From: Victivallales bacterium
GTDB taxonomy: Bacteria > Verrucomicrobiota > Lentisphaeria > Oligosphaerales > Oligosphaeraceae
DNA length: 16,175 nucleotides
NCBI GenBank assembly: GCA_900769285.1
Contig: CAAGGB010000180.1
Span: 1 to 16,175 of the forward strand
Direction of reading: 5' to 3'
Of this stretch, positions 14,726 to 16,175 are shown one piece after another. A program made the position numbers and the translations under genes. Below the pieces are notes generated by a model, which was not told the origin of the DNA, did no database searches, and was given only the letters and a program-made list of their open reading frames with translations. Position 1 is the stretch's first letter. Each line of letters starts with the position of its first letter.

Positions 14726-15352
14726 TCATGACTTCTCGGGCTCGCGGGCGAACTGCCGGCGCATGGACTTCTCGATGGCGTCGAGCTGCACGTCGATGGT
14801 GGCGTCCACGATGCCGGCCTCGGTCTCCAGCAGGCAGGCCATGTTCTGGAGCTTGGCGTCCTCGACGACCTCGGCGTAGTTGACGCTGGGGAACTGGGCC
14901 AGTATCTCGTTGAGCCGCGCCTTGACGACGGGGACCATGGCGGGCGCGACGTGGATGGTGATGTGCTGCTGGTTGCGGACCACCGCGCCCATCGCCTTGC
15001 GCGTGATCTGCACGACCATCTCCTCATCGCCAATCTCCTCGACGCACTTGCGCAGCGCCTTCATCACGATGTCGACCATCTTGCCCTCGACGCTCTCCAT
15101 GTAGGCGACCGAGCTGGCCACCAGCTTGAGCTTCTGCTGTGCGATCTCCGACTTGCCGGCCTGGAGGCCCTGGGTGAAGCCGAGGGCCTTCTGGCGGTCG
15201 AACTCGGCCTGCGCGGCGTCACGGATGGCCTGCGCCTCGGCGCGGCTGGCCGCCAGCAGCGCCTCGACGTCCGCCAGCGCCGCCACCTCGGCCGCCTTGA
15301 CGAGACGCCCCGTCGAATGGATTTCCTGTGTCGATGTCCTCAGCAGCAGCAT
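14726..15352 (-). CDS. sctL: T3SS ATPase regulator SctL (YscL/HrpE/FliH family)
   Basis: A 208-residue cytoplasmic protein. The N-terminal part is Ala/Glu/Arg-rich and helical (about 18-75), including the family-typical short GFTQGLQAGKSE stretch. The C-terminal part (about 85-200) matches the HrpE/YscL/FliH domain, with the IHVAPAMVPVVKARL and CLLETEAGIVDATIDVQLDAI segments related to V/F-type ATPase stator subunits. SctL forms the spokes joining the SctN hexamer to the SctQ pods and restrains ATP hydrolysis. Its start overlaps the sctK end by 13 nt. A GGAAGG site lies 9 nt before ATG 15352, within sctK. Confidence 0.95.
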   Translation of the reverse strand: MLLLRTSTQEIHSTGRLVKAAEVAALADVEALLAASRAEAQAIRDAAQAEFDRQKALGFTQGLQAGKSEIAQQKLKLVASSVAYMESVEGKMVDIVMKALRKCVEEIGDEEMVVQITRKAMGAVVRNQQHITIHVAPAMVPVVKARLNEILAQFPSVNYAEVVEDAKLQNMACLLETEAGIVDATIDVQLDAIEKSMRRQFAREPEKS

Positions 15353-16092
15353 CTTGACCAGCCTTCCTTGTCCTCATGCCTCAATACCGTCTCCAGCAGC
15401 GCCACGTCGCCCTCCCGCACCTCCCAGCCAGGCGCCGGCGCAAACCAGTCCGCGCACGACTCCGGAAAGCGCAGCGGCAGCCGGCGCAGCAGCGGCTCCG
15501 GCAGCGGCGACAGCACCGCCGACACCACACGCATCCCCTGCGCCTGCACCGCCGCGCCCGTCAGCGGCGCCGACGGCGCACACGCGCGCAGCCGCTCCAG
15601 CCAGCGCTGGTAGAACGCCTCGCGCCGGAAGACCGCCGGATAGGCGTGCGGCAGCTCGGACGTCAGCCGCGACACCTGCGCGCGCGAAATCAACCGCCGC
15701 AGCGCCGGCGCCGCGGCCAGGCACCCCAGCCACTCCGCCAGCAGCAGCAGCTCGGACGGCTCCAGCAGCAGCAGCCGGCTGCCGTCGCCGCGCGGAAAGC
15801 CGTGGCAGCACGGCTCCACCCCGCAGCGCTCCAGCGCCAGCCGGCGTAGCCGCGACGCCGCGCGGCCGTCGCCGCGCGTCAGCGACACATCCAGCGGCGC
15901 CACCGCCGCCTTCAGCCGGCCCGCGTCCATGCAGGCCGTGAAGTCGAAGAGGAAGCGCGACATGGCCGGCCACAGCGGCGACTCGCCGCGCAACAGACTG
16001 CGCCAGCGTCCCAGCGACCCGCCGCTGACGACGCGCCGTCCGCCCAGGCGCCCCACGCCCGTCCCCGTCCGCTCGGTGGTGGTTTCCGCCAT
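15340..16092 (-). CDS. sctK: T3SS sorting-platform adaptor SctK (YscK-like)
   Basis: A 250-residue cytoplasmic protein placed between sctJ and sctL, the standard place for sctK. Helical Leu/Arg-rich segments (SRLLLLEPSELLLLAEWLG at 105-123, then ALRRLISRAQVSRL at 130-143) and a late LLRRLPLRFPES (201-212) fit the YscK/OrgA/MxiK family, whose members link the SctQ pods to the membrane ring. Sequence conservation is low, so position carries much of the weight. The N-terminal 43 residues are Gly/Arg/Thr-rich. Starting instead at Met44 (15963) would give 207 residues, close to YscK, but only ATG 16092 has a good site (GGAG about 5 nt upstream). The Cys-Cys-Cys end is a by-product of overlapping the CTGCTGCTG start of sctL. 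Confidence 0.85.
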   Translation of the reverse strand: MAETTTERTGTGVGRLGGRRVVSGGSLGRWRSLLRGESPLWPAMSRFLFDFTACMDAGRLKAAVAPLDVSLTRGDGRAASRLRRLALERCGVEPCCHGFPRGDGSRLLLLEPSELLLLAEWLGCLAAAPALRRLISRAQVSRLTSELPHAYPAVFRREAFYQRWLERLRACAPSAPLTGAAVQAQGMRVVSAVLSPLPEPLLRRLPLRFPESCADWFAPAPGWEVREGDVALLETVLRHEDKEGWSRCCC

Positions 16093-16106
16093 GTCCGCTC
16101 CGCGCC

Positions 16107-16175
16107 TCAGCGGGCGCCCTCCTCGGCGGCGGCCTTCGCGTCGGCGGCGCGGCCGCGGCGCCAGCGTGCGTAGAC
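16107..16175 (-). CDS. sctJ: C-terminal end of a gene upstream of sctK, probably sctJ (partial)
   Basis: Only 22 codons and a TGA stop (16109-16107) are in the window; the 5' part lies beyond the right edge. The tail, VYARWRRGRAADAKAAAEEG plus two residues, is basic and then Ala/Glu-rich. This matches what follows the C-terminal membrane helix in SctJ lipoproteins of the inner ring. The stop is 14 nt before sctK, so the genes share an operon. The sctJ name comes from gene order and tail character, not from any visible domain. Confidence 0.6.
   Translation of the reverse strand, partial: VYARWRRGRAADAKAAAEEGAR

Noticed and set aside
6603..16175. Flagellar export genes instead of a T3SS
   Set aside because: SctR/S/T/U and SctN have flagellar paralogues, but the presence of sctK, sctO, a YscP-like ruler and a single SctQ in Ysc order, with no flagellar structural gene, fits only the non-flagellar system.
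1..16175. CRISPR arrays, insertion sequences, rRNA genes
   Set aside because: I saw no regularly spaced identical repeats, no transposase motifs with terminal inverted repeats, and no rRNA-like sequence anywhere in the window.

Overview
The window is very GC-rich, densely coding DNA from a Gram-negative bacterium. It combines secreted carbohydrate-active enzymes (a family-11 rhamnogalacturonan lyase and a sialidase-fold protein) with a complete set of conserved non-flagellar type III secretion (T3SS) genes. That mix suggests a polysaccharide-degrading, host- or gut-associated member of the Planctomycetota-Verrucomicrobiota-Lentisphaerota group, perhaps a Victivallales relative. This is inference from gene content; nothing in the window fixes the taxon.

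Left part (1-2890, plus strand): a long stem-loop precedes an exported alpha/beta hydrolase of the PAF-acetylhydrolase type. Then come a tRNA-Gly(TCC) with encoded CCA, a strong hairpin, and a four-Asp-box sialidase-like beta-propeller. A near-perfect bidirectional terminator separates this block from everything to its right, which lies on the minus strand.

Middle (2905-5964, minus): one large exported protein with an N-terminal carbohydrate-binding module, a PL11 rhamnogalacturonan lyase core and a C-terminal CBM6/35-like module. About 130 bp separate it from the T3SS cluster.

Right part (6094-16175, minus): one tightly packed operon transcribed leftward in alphabetical order: sctJ (C-terminal end only), sctK, sctL, sctN, sctO, sctP, sctQ, sctR, sctS, sctT, sctU. 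A small DUF3592-type membrane protein is coupled to sctU by an ATGA overlap. SctJ is the inner-membrane ring and SctK/L/N/O/Q form the cytoplasmic sorting platform and ATPase. SctR/S/T/U form the export gate and substrate switch, and SctP is the needle-length ruler. Most junctions are gaps under 20 nt or short overlaps, so co-transcription and translational coupling are expected. Needle, translocon, chaperone, secretin and effector genes are not seen and would lie beyond the right edge or elsewhere.

The observations most worth following are the DUF3592 gene fused to the operon end, the unusually long repeat-bearing SctP, a possible internal start giving a stand-alone SctQ C-terminal domain, the sialidase-like protein lacking the canonical arginine, and strand-composition shifts between genes of the operon. 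Long plus-strand open frames across the right two thirds are composition artefacts of high-GC coding DNA.
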